The notes under the pieces: generated by a model
Told to the model about the DNA's origin: nothing
Databases searched by the model: none
Seen by the model: the letters and a program-made list of their open reading frames with translations, nothing else
In this document: positions 14,062 to 27,700 of the stretch, piece after piece
How the letters are laid out: every line of letters starts with the position of its first letter
Numbering within the stretch: position 1 is the first letter of the stretch
Position numbers and translations under genes: made by a program
From: Malurus cyaneus samueli
Taxonomy: Eukaryota; Chordata; Aves; Passeriformes; Maluridae
Direction: 5' to 3'
Assembly (NCBI GenBank): GCA_009741485.1
Contig: CM019215.1
Coordinates: 80,336,720-80,400,719 of the forward strand
DNA: 64,000 nt

Positions 14062-15381
14062 AAAGCCCTGAGCTAACAAAATCGAGTAAAAATAGCTGGC
14101 TTGAAAACTCTGTCTAAACTGAGGATACAGAGGGTTTTTCCAAATACCAGGCTCAGGTACCTTTCCTGGCTATATCACAGACTTAGGCTAAAGCAGATGA
14201 AAACAGCAGAATTCCACCACTTCTTGTTTTCCATGGCTTCTTTGAGGAGCAAATTCAAATGTGCATGTCAGAAGGTGGTATTGTTTCCGTGCAACTGGAA
14301 TCTTGTGCATCTCCCACTGGGACTGGGAAACAGAACCAATCTCTGTTTTTTAGTAAGTAGAAAGACAGAAAAAAGATCTCTTTCTGAAATTCTGATCCCA
14401 AAACCCCATCCTCTAGTATATGAGTAACTTCAGTACCCATTAGCAATATCTCCTTGTGAAATCAAAACTTTTGTCTCCATTTCCTTTGCTTTTGAGGCAG
14501 AAGTGTTTGTAAGTGAAGGATTCATGTCTTGCTATGATTAACTCACTCTTGAGTTTTAATGAATTATGAAAATTTTTTTTTTTTTTTTTTATGTAAAACC
14601 ACTCTGAGAAGCCACAAATACTGAAATTTTAGATATGGTCTTAATCTCATTTCAAAATTATTTTGTCCTGCTCGGGACGGTCTTGCAACCTATCTCCCTG
14701 ATCCCCACCTCTCTTCCTTTCTCTGGTGATCATGAATATGCGGACTGCTTTTGGGTCCAAAGGTCTACAGCATTCATCATAAGCAGAGAGTCTCAGCCTT
14801 CCAGGCCCTTCAGCAAGTGGAGTTCCTTGCTGGTGGTGCCAGTGTGCTGTTATTCCTACATTTTTTGCTCCAAAGGTTATTTTTTGTTCATTAGTTTACA
14901 GCTAAAGTTCAACAGTCCTGCTGCAGCCTTTGCTTGCCCCATTCACACAGCAGACTAGTGTTCGTGTTTCTTAAATGTTAACCATGTGTGATATCCACAG
15001 AGCAAAGCTGAAAAGGTTTAAGCAGTAGTGCCTTTAGATGATCATTATTGCCACTAACACCAGTTCCTTGCAGAAGCAATGCAGATAAGTCTCAATATGC
15101 AAAACTGACAGTTTAAAATAAGGCCCGTGGAATTTTAGTAGTAAGAGAAAAGAATCTTATTTATTTCAGATACAAAGTTGATATTGGAATCACACCTTAA
15201 ATCTAAGATAATAGAGGTATCCTGAGGGGAAAGTAAAATATGTTCTGAATTGGACACCTTTGTAGACCATACCAGAAAATAATTAATTAGGACAAATAGA
15301 GCGGTTCATCCTGTCACAGCTAACTGATAATATTGCTTTAAATGCAATTAATGCATTAAAAATAGCCATTTAAAAACCTAA
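14062..15381. other. Unique noncoding sequence
   Basis: No gene was recognised. It contains a T18 homopolymer (14573-14590). Two open frames of 108 and 107 codons (14101-14427 and 14635-14958, plus strand) lack recognisable motifs, and their composition is ordinary for chance frames. The segment 14640-14960 is somewhat GC-richer than its surroundings, but I cannot assign it to a repeat family. Confidence 0.5.
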
Positions 15382-15414
15382 ACATAAATAATAATAATAA
15401 ATAATAAATAATAA
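15382..15414. repeat. (AAT)n-type microsatellite
   Basis: AATAATAATAAATAATAAATAAT-type repeats lie about 20 bases upstream of the left edge of copy A of the triplicated unit. A microsatellite at that edge is relevant to how the copies may have been mis-joined. Confidence 0.85.
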
Positions 15415-15435
15415 GAGAAGCACAACATAAAAAAT

Positions 15436-18291
15436 GGGATAGCCTAGTGGAAAACACACTAAATAGAACAAATAAGCAATTTAAGAAAGAAGCATTTTGA
15501 AGACACTGGAGAAGTTATGAGAAGTGAGAGAAAATTTTATAACCCTTATCTCTAGTTACTAGCAAAATGATTTAATTTTATTTTAATAAGGACTAGTCAT
15601 TTCAATCTTTTACTCTGTAGAAGCTTATCTTGGCATGTGCACCTACTCTCACAGAAGTGCAGGTAGATTCTGCTAAGAGAAATCTTTGCAGGACATATGA
15701 TTTATCTTTAACCAAGGAGCCAACATTTTATTATTTACGATCAAAGAATTTTGAATGCATATAGCTAACACTACCACGCTAGAAAATCAAGAGAACGTTT
15801 TTCATCTCATACATATGTAACTTTTGAGGTCATCAGCATCCATGAGCTTTATTGTGAGGCTGGTTCTGCAACAGATAGAATTGAATGTTGCTACATTTTA
15901 TAATTCCCTCCAGCTGCTGGGGTGAAGAAAATGGTCTGAGCTAGGAGAGCGTTGGGAAAAATCAAATAAAAGTGCACAGGACTGAAATTACTAAGGCTTA
16001 TAGTTGTCACTGTCAGTTTATTAGAACACATAGCCATAATATTTATTATTTCCTTGTATGTAGGATTTATGCACTAGCCACACTCACATTGGTAGGCAAC
16101 AAAAACAAATGTCTACAGAGTTTCACTGTATACCTGATGTTTTTTTTAAAGCATTGATCTTCAGGCTGATAGCTAAAGTCACTGGTCATTATCTATTTAT
16201 CTAGCTAGAGAAACAAGTGCACTAAGAATTCTGGCAAATATCTAGATGAGATAAACCAAAAATCTAATACTCTACAAGAAAGTTTAGAATCTCAAAAACG
16301 CCCTATTTTGGATAAAGTAAACCTTTCAATTTCTAATAAGTGAATAAGGATTGGGTGTGTGGTATGAGGATAAGGAGAAAAGTTTAGGATAAACATTTCA
16401 TTTGCAGCCACTTCTAAAAACCCTTTTGTCATGACTGTTTTCAACTTCTCTGCATTAATAAAATCTATTCATTTAGAATCTATCTCTCCTGAATATGATC
16501 TCTACAGACAAAGATTTATGGCATTTAATATATTTTGAAGTTATCCCATAAAAAGCAATCCATCTTTCTAAAATCATGTTTATGTAAAAATTAAAGTTAG
16601 AGAAATAATTTCCCACACTTGCACGACAGAGTCATCTCTGCCCCATTTTACAAAAACAATTTATTTCTACAGACCAGAACAAACAACCCCAGGGGATTCT
16701 CCCAAGTCTATCTCTAATGAAGTTATTAACAAAAGAGAAAAAGAATTCAGACAGTATTCAAGGAACAACTACATGTTTGTCAACAGAGTATTGATGAAAA
16801 TGGGTCCTTTGGTTATACAGGAGCTTTAAAATCTGCTAGATTTTTCAGAAAAACATGTGGATATTTATGAGGCATAAACTTCTCGTCAGCTTGTCACCAT
16901 CACTCTCTGAGCCAAATATGCAACTAATTTTTGCATGTATTTAAGTGCTCTTTTTAACAAAGGAAAAATGGAAATCTGATGATATAAAGTGCACACCTAC
17001 CAACAGCTCTGCCTGGTTCCTAATAAAATTAACATAGTCAGAGAGGCATCATGACATGCAATGGGCTCTCCTCAGTATTGAGCAGCCAGGGGCTGGAGAG
17101 TTAATTCCTTTCATGTATATTGCATCTGTAGCTCCATTTGAGCAGAATCCAAATTCCTGAAACTCATTCAAGCAGCAATTCGACCCCTTCTGCCATCATA
17201 TTCGATATTTGGGCACATAGCTCCTAATGACTTGGGTGTTAATTCCTGTAATTTGTGATCCTCTTTGACACTGGATGCTAAATTTGTCCCTGTGTTCCTC
17301 GGAAATTAGCCACCCTTCCATAAATTAGAAAGCCATCCCAAGTGCTGGGCAGCAGGAGGCAACAAATGTCTGCAGAGCTGGAGTGAGTCTGAGCTGCCAA
17401 TGTGGATGAACCCATCCAAGGGCAATCTCAGCAGAGCTTCCCCTGAGCCCCTTCTTCAAACTGGGCGTAGGTTCTGACTGCAGTGGTGCAATATCACTTT
17501 TGTCGCTCTTTACACTTGGCAAAAATGAGGGAGCCTAGGAGTGGGAAGGTACAGAAGTGTTGCTGAGTGTAAAATGTTCCTTCCCTCACGCAAAAGTTGT
17601 CTTCCAAAATCTCCTGTTCCTTTGTAGAAGCAATGCTGGTGGCTTTCAGTAAAGGCTTTAAATCTGCCCTGTCAAAGCCCTCAAGAAATGTCACCTTGTC
17701 TAAACTATTTCTGCCCTATTATAATGTAGATGTTCCTCCTGCTTTGAGGGCTCTCAGATTTTATTTGTCCCTTTTTTCTGTCTTGTCTCTGTGTTTTTTC
17801 ATTTCTTCAGGAGTCTGCACTCCATCCTTTCTTCTCCATCTCTTAAAGGATGAAGCAGAAGAGGCTGGAAGGAACTGCCCATTAATTGCAGTTTAAAGTT
17901 TCCTGTCACAGTGGGTTGCCCACATGCTTTCCCTTCATTATCAGAAGCTGCAGAGTGAGAGTGCAGAAAGCTGCTGGACTTTCAGTTCTCTGTGCACCAG
18001 TGGAACAAGACCAAAACTCTTCTGATCACATGAATAAGCTTGTAATCATTTTGACATGGAATTTAACGGCACAGGTCAAACCCAAGACAGGACAATTAAT
18101 TGGCACTTACAGGACAAATTTTATTCAGTCTCTATTAAAATAATCCTGTTCTTAGCCTCTAGGTAAAATAAGCTAATGAGATGCAGTAAAAGGTAAAACA
18201 CTATGACTGTATGCAAGAGTTCAAAGCCTTTCTTCAACCTGTTATTTCTCTTGGAAATTCTTTTCTAGCTGATTGCTTGATAAAAAACATC

Positions 18292-18322
<31 letters not shown>

Positions 18323-20031
18323 CCCATGGAATAAATAAAAAAACCATTAAGTACTGGCCAGCAATACACTGGCAATAAAACTGGGTTCCAATCTTGATTT
18401 CTTAGCTGACAGGGTCATTGATTACTTGTTATCTCCATTTCAGAGATTTTTCCTGGCTTAGAAGAGGTTTTAAATTAAGGGTTTTAACTGAGAACATGTG
18501 CTGCTCATTAGCTCTGCTACTGGAACACCTGTGCTGTTCTCCTGTTTTTAAACAAGCCTTTGCTCAGTCCAGGCTCCTGGATATCATTAGATTTGCTGTT
18601 GCTCTGATGGCTAGGGGATTTATCTACTATTACTGGCATTTCTATCACATATTTCAAGGAGGTTAGAGTAGACTGCCTTGATGAACAGAAGGAAATGGGT
18701 TTTAACCTAAAAGATGGGGGCAATGAATTTTTTGTGGCTAGGTTAATGTTCAAGAACAACTCTTTTTGTTTTTGGTTTCGTTTTTTTTTTTTTAAATAAA
18801 TTTAAAAGGATGTACCTTTTTTTTTTTTTTTCTGAAATTGTTTGGAAGCGGGCTGCTTTGTTTTTTAGTGCTGAATATGCCAGGATTTTTAGCTATGTTT
18901 TTTGCTTCGAAATACAGATGCTGATATTTCAGATTTTCATCTGGTCTGATTGTTTACACCTTGAAAGTAAAGTGACACAGTTGTCTCTTCTGTCTTCATT
19001 GCATGAAGCCTAAATATAAAGGCTGTGTAGTCAGAGAATATGTAGTTCTAGGTCTTGACTTATCCTGTCCTGAATAAAGTGTTTGAGTGTGACAGCTCTT
19101 GACTACATACACATAATTGAAGTGAGATTCCTTATTTACAATGAGATCCATGAATTTGATGTAAGTTATCCACATACTTACTGTAACTGAAGAGCTAAAA
19201 ACAGCTTGAAGCAAGCTGATGAAAGAATCTAGTATGTGCCACCTCTGACTTCTGTCTGTTCACTGAGGCAGCGATAGGCTCAGTGTAACTCACTTCTTCT
19301 CAAACATTCTTTGTTTAGAAGTAAGCAGGGAAGAGTAATATCACTATAAAACTGCCTTTGGCTATTCCATTTTGGGAATAAAAGGAATCTTTTTGTGAGA
19401 TTAATCTATGGTGTGTTGATTCTTCCTGCTGTTCAGCAGTAATGCTTAGTTCTGAACTCTGGTTATGCCATATATAGCTCCCATCCTTTATGGCCATTTT
19501 CTTCAAGGGCCTGGGAGAGAAGGGTGAATGCCTCAGACTAAGAAAGTTGGTTCCATTTTCTTCCTCAAGGTACTTCTTAAGTTTTGAAAATTGCATTTTC
19601 TAGAACATTTAGGAAAAGCTTGCCATCAGGATAGATCTCTTCGTACTTACAGGGTCTTTGGGGTTAGGTGACTGGCACAGTCCAAGGTGGCAATCATAAA
19701 CCAGTGCTTCCAGTGAAAGGTTATGCCATAAGGTCAAACTTTCTTTAATTACTCAAGAGCTTACAGAAAAAATAACCATAAGAATCAGATATGATCCAGT
19801 GCAATTATTTTGCTCTACAGAAAGTCTGCTGGTATAAAAAAGCCAGTCTTCACATAATGACAGCATTTTGCAAGGGTTGGAAATAAAACTGTGGCTGTGC
19901 AGAGAGGCAAGGTGCAGTGGTCTATGACGATACGCACACTTACCTGACTTTGAATTTGTTCACTCTGAAGTCCCACACATCTTACTATTTTCTTTTCCTC
20001 ATTTCCAAGTTTGTAAAATGGCACAGATTTT
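15436..20031 (+). repeat. Triplicated 4.6-kb unit, copy A (direct)
   Basis: First copy of the unit, continuous with unique left flank. It matches copy B (20032-24699) in inverted orientation and copy C (24725-29382) in direct orientation along its whole length. It begins at GGGATAGCCTA and ends inside GGCACAGATTTT, just short of the poly-T and CTTTCTGC that close copies B and C. Differences from B and C are mostly 1-2 base insertions, for example extra bases in GAGCGTTGGG (versus GAGTTGGG) and GTGCACAGG (versus GTGACAGG). The internal T homopolymer is 29 long here (18294-18322) but 22 in the other two. No gene is recognised in it. An 82-codon frame (18418-18666) is identical in all three copies, and a 99-codon frame (17597-17896) is open in A and B only. 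Both are most simply chance frames. Confidence 0.95.
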
Positions 20032-20062
20032 GCAGAAAGAAAAAAAAAAAAAAAAAAAAAAA
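20032..20062. other. Fold-back junction between copies A and B
   Basis: Copy A stops within GGCACAGATTTT at 20031 and the next base starts the reverse complement of the unit's true right end (GCAGAAAG, then A23). In copy C the same place continues from CTTTCTGC into a GT microsatellite and unique DNA, so C shows the natural right flank. The loop is asymmetric: B carries about 40 bases at its tip that A lacks. Confidence 0.9.
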
Positions 20063-23000
20063 TAATACTCAAAAAAATCTGTGCCATTTTACAAACTTGG
20101 AAATGAGAAAAGAAAATAGTAAGTGTGTGGACTTCAGAGTGAACAAATAAAGTCAGGTAAGTGTGCAGTATCGTCATAGACACTGCACCTTGCCTCTCTG
20201 CACAGCCACAGTTTATTTCCAACCCTTGCAAAATGCTGTCATTATGTGAAGACTGGCTTTTTTATACCAGCAGACTTTCTGTAGAGCAAAATAATTGCAA
20301 CTGGATCATATCTGATTCCTTCGGTATTTTTTCTGTAAGCTCTTGAGTAATTAAAGAAAGTTGACCTTATGATAACCTTTCACTGGAAGCACTGGTTTAT
20401 GATTGCCACCTTGGACTGTGCCAGTCACCTAACCCCAAAGACCCTGTAAGTACGAAGAGATCTATCCTGATGGCAAGCTTTTCCTAAATGTTCTAGAAAA
20501 TGCAATTTTCAAACTTAAGAAGTACCTTAGGAAGAAAATGGAACCAACTTTCTTAGTCTGAGGCATTCACCCTTCTCTCCCAGGCCCTTGAAGAAAATGG
20601 ATAAAGGATGGGAGCTATATATGGCATAACCAGAGTTCAGAACTAAGCATTACTGCTGAACGGCAGGAAGAATCAACACACCATAGATTAATCTCACAAA
20701 AAGATTCCTTTTATTCCCAAAATGGAATAGCCAAAGGCAGTTTTATAGTGATATTACTCTTCCCTGCTTAATTCTAAACAAAGAATGTTTGAGAAGAAGT
20801 GAGTTACACTGAGCCTATCGCTGCCTCAGTGAACAGACAGAAGTCAGAGATGGCACATACTAGATTCTTTCATCAGCTTGCTTCAAGCTGTTTTTAGCTC
20901 TTCAGTTACAGTAAGTATGTGGATAACTTACATCAAATTCATGGATCTCATTGTAAATAAGGAATCTCACTTCAATTATCAGTACATAGTCAAGAGCTGT
21001 CACACTCAAACACTTTATTCAGGACAGGATAAGTCAACACCTAGAACTACATATTCTCTGACTACACAGCCTTTATATTTAGGCTTCATGCAATGAAGAC
21101 AGAAGAGACAACTGTGTCACTTTACTTTCAAGGCGTAAACAATCAGACCAGATGAAAATCTGAAATATCGGCATCTGTATTTCAAAGCAAAAAACATAGC
21201 TAAAAATCCTGGCATATTCAGCATTAAAAAACAAAGCAGCCCGCTTCCAAACAATTTCAGAAAAAAAAAAAAAAAAAAAAAAAAGGTACAATCCTTGTTA
21301 AATTTCACAAGCTTTTAAAAAAAACCAAAAACCAAAACCAAACAGTTGTTCTTGAACATTAACCTAGCCACAAAAAATTAATTGCCCCCATCTTTTAGGT
21401 TAAAACCCATTTCCTTCTGTTCATCAAGGCAGTCTACTCTAACCTCCTTGAAATATGTGATAGAAATGCCAGTAATAGTAGATAAATCCCCTAGCCATCA
21501 GAGCAACAGCAAATCTAATGATATCCAGGAGCCTGGACTGAGCAAAGGCTTGTTTAAAAACAGGAGAACAGCACAGGTGTTCCAGTAGCAGAGCTAATGA
21601 GCAGCACATGTTCTCAGTTAAAACCCTTAATTTAAAACCTCTTCTAAGCCAGGAAAAATCTCTGAAATGGAGATAACAAGTAATCAATGACCCTGTCAGC
21701 TAAGAAATCAAGATTGGAACCCAGTTTTATTGCCAGTGTATTTGCTGCCAGTACTTATGAGTTGTTTTTTTTTATTCCATGGGGAAAAAAAAAAAAAAAA
21801 AAAAAAGGTGATGTTTTTATAGTCACATCATCTAGAAAAGAATTTCCAAGAGAAATAACAGGTTGAAGAAAGGCTTTGAACTCTTGCATACAGTCATAGT
21901 GTTTTACCTTTTACTGTATCTCATTAGCTTATTTTACCTAGAGGCTAAGAACAGGATTATTGTAATAGAGACTGAATAAAATTTGTCCTGTAAGTGCCAA
22001 TTAATTGTCCTGTCTTGGGTTTGACCTGTGCCATTAAATTCCATGTCAAAATGATTACAAGCTTATTCATGTGATCAGAAGAGTTTTGGTCTTGTTCCAC
22101 TGGTGCACAGAGAACTGAAAGTCCAGCAGCTTTCTGCACTCTCACTCTGCAGCTTCTGATAATGAAGGGAAAGCATGTGGGCAACCCACTGTGACAGGAA
22201 ACTTTAAACTGCAATTAATGGGCAGTTCCTTCCAGCCTCTTCAGCTTCATCCTTTAAGAGATGGAGAAGAAAGGATGGAGTGCAGACTCCTGAAGAAATG
22301 AAAAAACACAGAGACAAGACAGAAAAAAGGGACAAATAAAATCTGAGAGCCCTCAAAGCAGGAGGAACATCTACATTATAATAGGGCAGAAATAGTTTAG
22401 ACAAGGTGACATTTCTTGAGGGCTTTGACAGGGCAGATTTAAAGCCTTTACTGAAAGCCACCAGCATTGCTTCTACAAAGGAACAGGAGATTTTGGAAGA
22501 CAACTTTTGCGTGAGGGAAGGAACATTTTACACTCAGAACACTTCTGTACCTTCCCACTCCTAGGCTCCCTCATTTTTGCCAAGTGTAAAGAGCGACAAA
22601 AGTGATATTGCACCACTGCAGTCAGAACCTACGCCCAGTTTGAAGAAGGGGCTCAGGGGAAGCTCTGCTGAGATTGCCCTTGGATGGGTTCATCCACATT
22701 GGCAGCTCAGACTCACTCCAGCTCTGCAGACATTTGTTGCCTCCTGCTGCCCAGCACTTGGGATGGCTTTCTAATTTATGGAAGGGTGGCTAATTTCCGA
22801 GGAACACAGGGACAAATTTAGCATCCAGTGTCAAAGAGGATCACAAATTACAGGAATTAACACCCAAGTCATTAGGAGCTATGTGCCCAAATATCGAATA
22901 TGATGGAGAAGGGGTCGAATTGCTGCTTGAATGAGTTTCAGGAATTTGGATTCTGCTCAAATGGAGCTACAGATGCAATATACATGAAAGGAATTAACTC

Positions 23001-24699
23001 TCCAGCCCCTGGCTGCTCAATACTGAGGAGAGCCCATTCATGTCATGATGCCTCTCTGACTATGTTAATTTTATTAGGAACCAGGCAGAGCTGTTGGTAG
23101 GTGTGCACTTTATATCATCAGATTTCCATTTTTCCTTTGTTAAAAAGAGCACTTAAATACATGCAAAAATTAGTTGCATATTTGGCTCAGAGAGTGATGG
23201 TGACAAGCTGAGAGAAGTTTATGCCTCATAAATATCCACATGTTTTCTGAAAAATCTAGCAGATTTTAAAGCTCCTGTATAACCAAAGGACCCATTTTCA
23301 TCAATACTCTGTTGACAAACATGTAGTTGTTCCTTGAATACTGTCTGAATTCTTTTTCTCTTTTGTTAATAACTTCATTAGAGATAGACTTGGGAGAATC
23401 CCCTGGGGTTGTTTGTTCTGGTCTGTAGAAATAAATTGTTTTTGTAAAATGGGGCAGAGATGACTCTGTCGTGCAAGTGTGGGAAATTATTTCTCTAACT
23501 TTAATTTTTACATAAACATGATTTTAGAAAGATGGATTGCTTTTTATGGGTAACTTCAAAATATATTAAATGCCATAAATCTTTGTCTGTAGAGATCATA
23601 TTCAGGAGAGATAGATTCTAAATGAATAGATTTTATTAATGCAGAGAGTTGAAAACAGTCATGACAAAAGGGTTTTTAGAAGTGGCTGCAAATGAAATGT
23701 TTATCCTAAACTTTTCTCCTTATCCTCATACCACACACCCAATCCTTATTCAATCCCACTTATAGAAATTGAAAGGTTTACTTTATCCAAAATAGGGCGT
23801 TTTTGAGATTCTAAACTTTCTTGTAGAGTATTAGATTTTTGGTTTATCTCATCTAGATATTTGCCAGAATTCTTAGTGACTTGTTTCTCTAGCTAGATAA
23901 ATAGATAATGACCAGTGACTTTAGCTATCAGCCTGAAGATCAATGCTTTAAAAAAAACATCAGGTATACAGTGAAACTCTGTAGACATTTGTTTTTGTTG
24001 CCTACCAATTGAGTGTGGCTAGTGCATAAATCCTACATACAAGGAAATAATAAATATTATGGCTATGTGTTCTAATAAACTGACAGTGACAACTATAAGC
24101 CTTAGTAATTTCAGTCCTGTCACTTTTATTTGATTTTTCCCAACTCTCCTAGCTCAGACCATTTTCTTCACCCCAGAGCTGGAGGGAATTATAAAATGTA
24201 GCAACATTCAATTCTATCTGTTGCAGAACCAGCCTCACAATAAAGCTCATGGATGCTGATGACCTCAAAAGTTACATATGTATGAGATGAAACGTTCTCT
24301 TGATTTTCTAGCTGGTAGTGTTAGCTATATGCATCAAAATTCTTTGATCGTAAATAATAAAATGTTGGCTCCTTGGTTAAAGATAAATCATATGTCCTGC
24401 AAAGATTTCTCTTAGCAGAATCTACCTGCACTTCTGTGAGAGTAGGTGCACATGCCAAGATAAACTTCTACAGAGTAAAAGATTGAAATGACTAGTCCTT
24501 ATAAAATAAAATTAAATCATTTTGCTAGTAACTAGAGATAAGGGTTATAAAATTTTCTCTCACTTCTCATAACTTCTCCAGTGTCTTCAAATGCTTCTTT
24601 CTTAATTGCTTATTTGTTCTATTTAGTGTGTTTTCACTTAGGCTATCCAATTTTTTTTTATTAGTCTTTATCATACGTCCTTTTTCTCAAAAGAATTCT
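20032..24699 (-). repeat. Triplicated unit, copy B (inverted)
   Basis: Reverse complement of copies A and C. It starts at the fold-back with GCAGAAAG and an A23 run (20040-20062), then reads back through the whole unit. Its left tip (about 24660-24699), outside the GGGATAGCC boundary, is 39-40 bases not found next to copy A but repeated as the mirror image at the start of copy C. B shares many small variants with C against A (for example AAGCATTTGAAG and CCAGCTCTGGGG). It also has some of its own, such as the A24 run at 21261-21284 against T18 in C and T15 in A. The spacer between arms A and B is essentially zero, so A and B together form a palindrome of about 9.2 kb as assembled. Confidence 0.95.
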
Positions 24700-24724
24700 N
24701 NNNNNNNNNNNNNNNNNNNNNNNN
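24700..24724. other. Assembly gap of 25 N
   Basis: Exactly 25 undetermined bases. Both flanks read outward as the same sequence: AAGAATTCT ends the left side and AGAATTCTT begins the right. The gap therefore sits on a mirror axis. The fixed small length suggests a placeholder, not a measured distance; that is inference from general assembly practice. Confidence 0.99.
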
Positions 24725-27700
24725 AGAATTCTTTTGAGAAAAAGGACGTATGATAAAGACTAATAAAAAAATTGGGATAGCCTAAGTGAAAACACACTAA
24801 ATAGAACAAATAAGCAATTTAAGAAAGAAGCATTTGAAGACACTGGAGAAGTTATGAGAAGTGAGAGAAAATTTTATAACCCTTATCTCTAGTTACTAGC
24901 AAAATGATTTAATTTTATTTTATAAGGACTAGTCATTTCAATCTTTTACTCTGTAGAAGTATCTTGGCATGTGCACCTACTCTCACAGAAGTGCAGGTAG
25001 ATTCTGCTAAGAGAAATCTTTGCAGGACATATGATTTATCTTTAACCAAGGAGCCAACATTATTATTATTTACGATCAAAGAATTTTGATGCATATAGCT
25101 AACACTACCAGCTAGAAAATCAAGAGAACGTTTCATCTCATACATATGTAACTTTTGAGGTCATCAGCATCCATGAGCTTTATTGTGAGGCTGGTTCTGC
25201 AACAGATAGAATTGAATGTTGCTACATTTTATAATTCCCTCCAGCTCTGGGGTGAAGAAAATGGTCTGAGCTAGGAGAGTTGGGAAAAATCAAATAAAAG
25301 TGACAGGACTGAAATTACTAAGGCTTATAGTTGTACTGTCAGTTTATTAGAACACATAGCCATAATATTTATTATTTCCTTGTATGTAGGATTTATGCAC
25401 TAGCCACACTCATATTGGTAGGCAACAAAAACAAATGTCTACAGAGTTTCACTGTATACCTGATGTTTTTTTTAAAGCATTGATCTTCAGGCTGATAGCT
25501 AAAGTCACTGGTCATTATCTATTTATCTAGCTAGAGAAACAAGTGCACTAAGAATTCTGGCAAATATCTAGATGAGATAAACCAAAAATCTAATACTCTA
25601 CAAGAAAGTTTAGAATCTCAAAAACGCCCTATTTTGGATAAAGTAAACCTTTCAATTTCTATAAGTGGGATTGAATAAGGATTGGGTGTGTGGTATGAGG
25701 ATAAGGAGAAAAGTTTAGGATAAACATTTCATTTGCAGCCACTTCTAAAAACCCTTTTGTCATGACTGTTTTCAACTCTCTGCATTAATAAAATCTATTC
25801 ATTTAGAATCTATCTCTCCTGAATATGATCTCTACAGACAAAGATTTATGGCATTTAATATATTTTGAAGTTACCCATAAAAAGCAATCCATCTTTCTAA
25901 AATCATGTTTATGTAAAAATTAAAGTTAGAGAAATAATTTCCCACACTTGCACGACAGAGTCATCTCTGCCCCATTTTACAAAAACAATTTATTTCTACA
26001 GACCAGAACAAACAACCCCAGGGGATTCTCCCAAGTCTATCTCTAATGAAGTTATTAACAAAAGAGAAAAAGAATTCAGACAGTATTCAAGGAACAACTA
26101 CATGTTTGTCAACAGAGTATTGATGAAAATGGGTCCTTTGGTTATACAGGAGCTTTAAAATCTGCTAGATTTTTCAGAAAAACATGTGGATATTTATGAG
26201 GCATAAACTTCTCGTCAGCTTGTCACCATCACTCTCTGAGCCAAATATGCAACTAATTTTTGCATGTATTTAAGTGCTTTTTTAACAAAGGAAAAATGGA
26301 AATCTGATGATATAAAGTGCACACCTACCAACAGCTCTCCTGGTTCCTAATAAAATTAACATAGTCAGAGAGGCATCATGACATGCAATGGGTCTCCTCA
26401 GTATTGAGCAGCCAGGGGCTCGGAGAGTTAATTCCTTTCATGTATATTGCATCTGTAGCTCCATTTGAGCAGAATCCAAATTCCTGAAACTCATTCAAGC
26501 AGCAATTCGACCCCTTCTCCATCATATTCGATATTTGGGCACATAGCTCCTAATGACTTGGGTGTTAATTCCTGTAATTTGTGATCCTCTTTGACACTGG
26601 ATGCTAAATTTGTCCCTGTGTTCCTGGAAATTAGCCACCCTTCCATAAATTAGAAAGCCATCCCAAGTGCTGGGCAGCAGGAGGCAACAAATGTCTGCAG
26701 AGCTGGAGTGAGTCTGAGCTGCCAATGTGGATGAACCCATCCAAGGGCAATCTCAGCAGAGCTTCCCCTGAGCCCCTTCTTCAAACTGGGCTAGGTTCTG
26801 ACTGCAGTGGTGCAATATCACTTTTGTCGCTCTTTACACTTGGCAAAAATGAGGGAGCCTAGGAGTGGGAAGGTAAGAAGTGTTCTGAGTGTAAAATGTT
26901 CCTTCCCTCACGCAAAGTTGTCTTCCAAAATCTCCTGTTCCTTTGTAGAAGCAATGCTGGTGGCTTTCAGTAAAGGCTTTAAATCTGCCCTGTCAAAGCC
27001 CTCAAGAAATGTCACCTTGTCTAAACTATTTCTGCCCTATTATAATGTAGATGTTCCTCCTCTTTGAGGGCTCTCAGATTTTATTTGTCCCTTTTTTCTG
27101 TCTTGTCTCTGTGTTTTTTCATTTCTTCAGGAGTCTGCACTCCATCCTTTCTTCTCCATCTCTTAAAGGATGAAGCGAAGAGGCTGGAAGGAACTGCCCA
27201 TTAATTGCAGTTTAAAGTTTCCTGTCACAGTGGGTTGCCCACATGCTTTCCCTTCATTATCAGAAGCTGCAGAGTGAGAGTGCAGAAAGCTGCTGGACTT
27301 TCAGTTCTCTGTGCACCAGTGGAACAAGACCAAAACTCTTCTGATCACATGAATAAGCTTGTAATCATTTTGACATGGAATTTAAGGCACAGGTCAAACC
27401 CAAGACAGGACAATTAATTGGCACTTACAGGACAAATTTTATTCAGTCTCTATTAAATAATCCTGTTCTTAGCCTCTAGGTAAAATAAGCTAATGAGATA
27501 CAGTAAAAGGTAAAACACTATGACTGTATGCAAGAGTTCAAAGCCTTTCTTCAACCTGTTATTTCTCTTGGAAATTCTTTCTAGATGATGTGACTATAAA
27601 AACATCACCTTTTTTTTTTTTTTTTTTTTTTCCCCATGGAATAAAAAAAAACACTCATAAGTACTGGCCAGCATACACTGGCAATAAAACTGGGTTCCAA

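Noticed and set aside
13356..14117. Longest open frames of the window (253 and 221 codons plus; 187 and 143 codons minus)
   Set aside because: They are translations of the TTCC repeat, with Pro-Ser-Phe-Leu or Lys-Glu-Gly-Arg periodicity, and are open in several frames on both strands because the repeat lacks stops.
17597..17896. 99-codon frame shared by copies A and B (22204-22503 minus)
   Set aside because: Broken by a single-base deletion in copy C, and has no recognisable motif. Treated as a chance frame.
18418..18666. 82-codon frame identical in all three copies of the triplicated unit (also 21439-21687 minus and 27727-27975 plus)
   Set aside because: Identity is explained by the copies being nearly identical in nucleotide sequence. 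No domain, initiation context or splice signal was seen, so conservation here is not evidence of selection.
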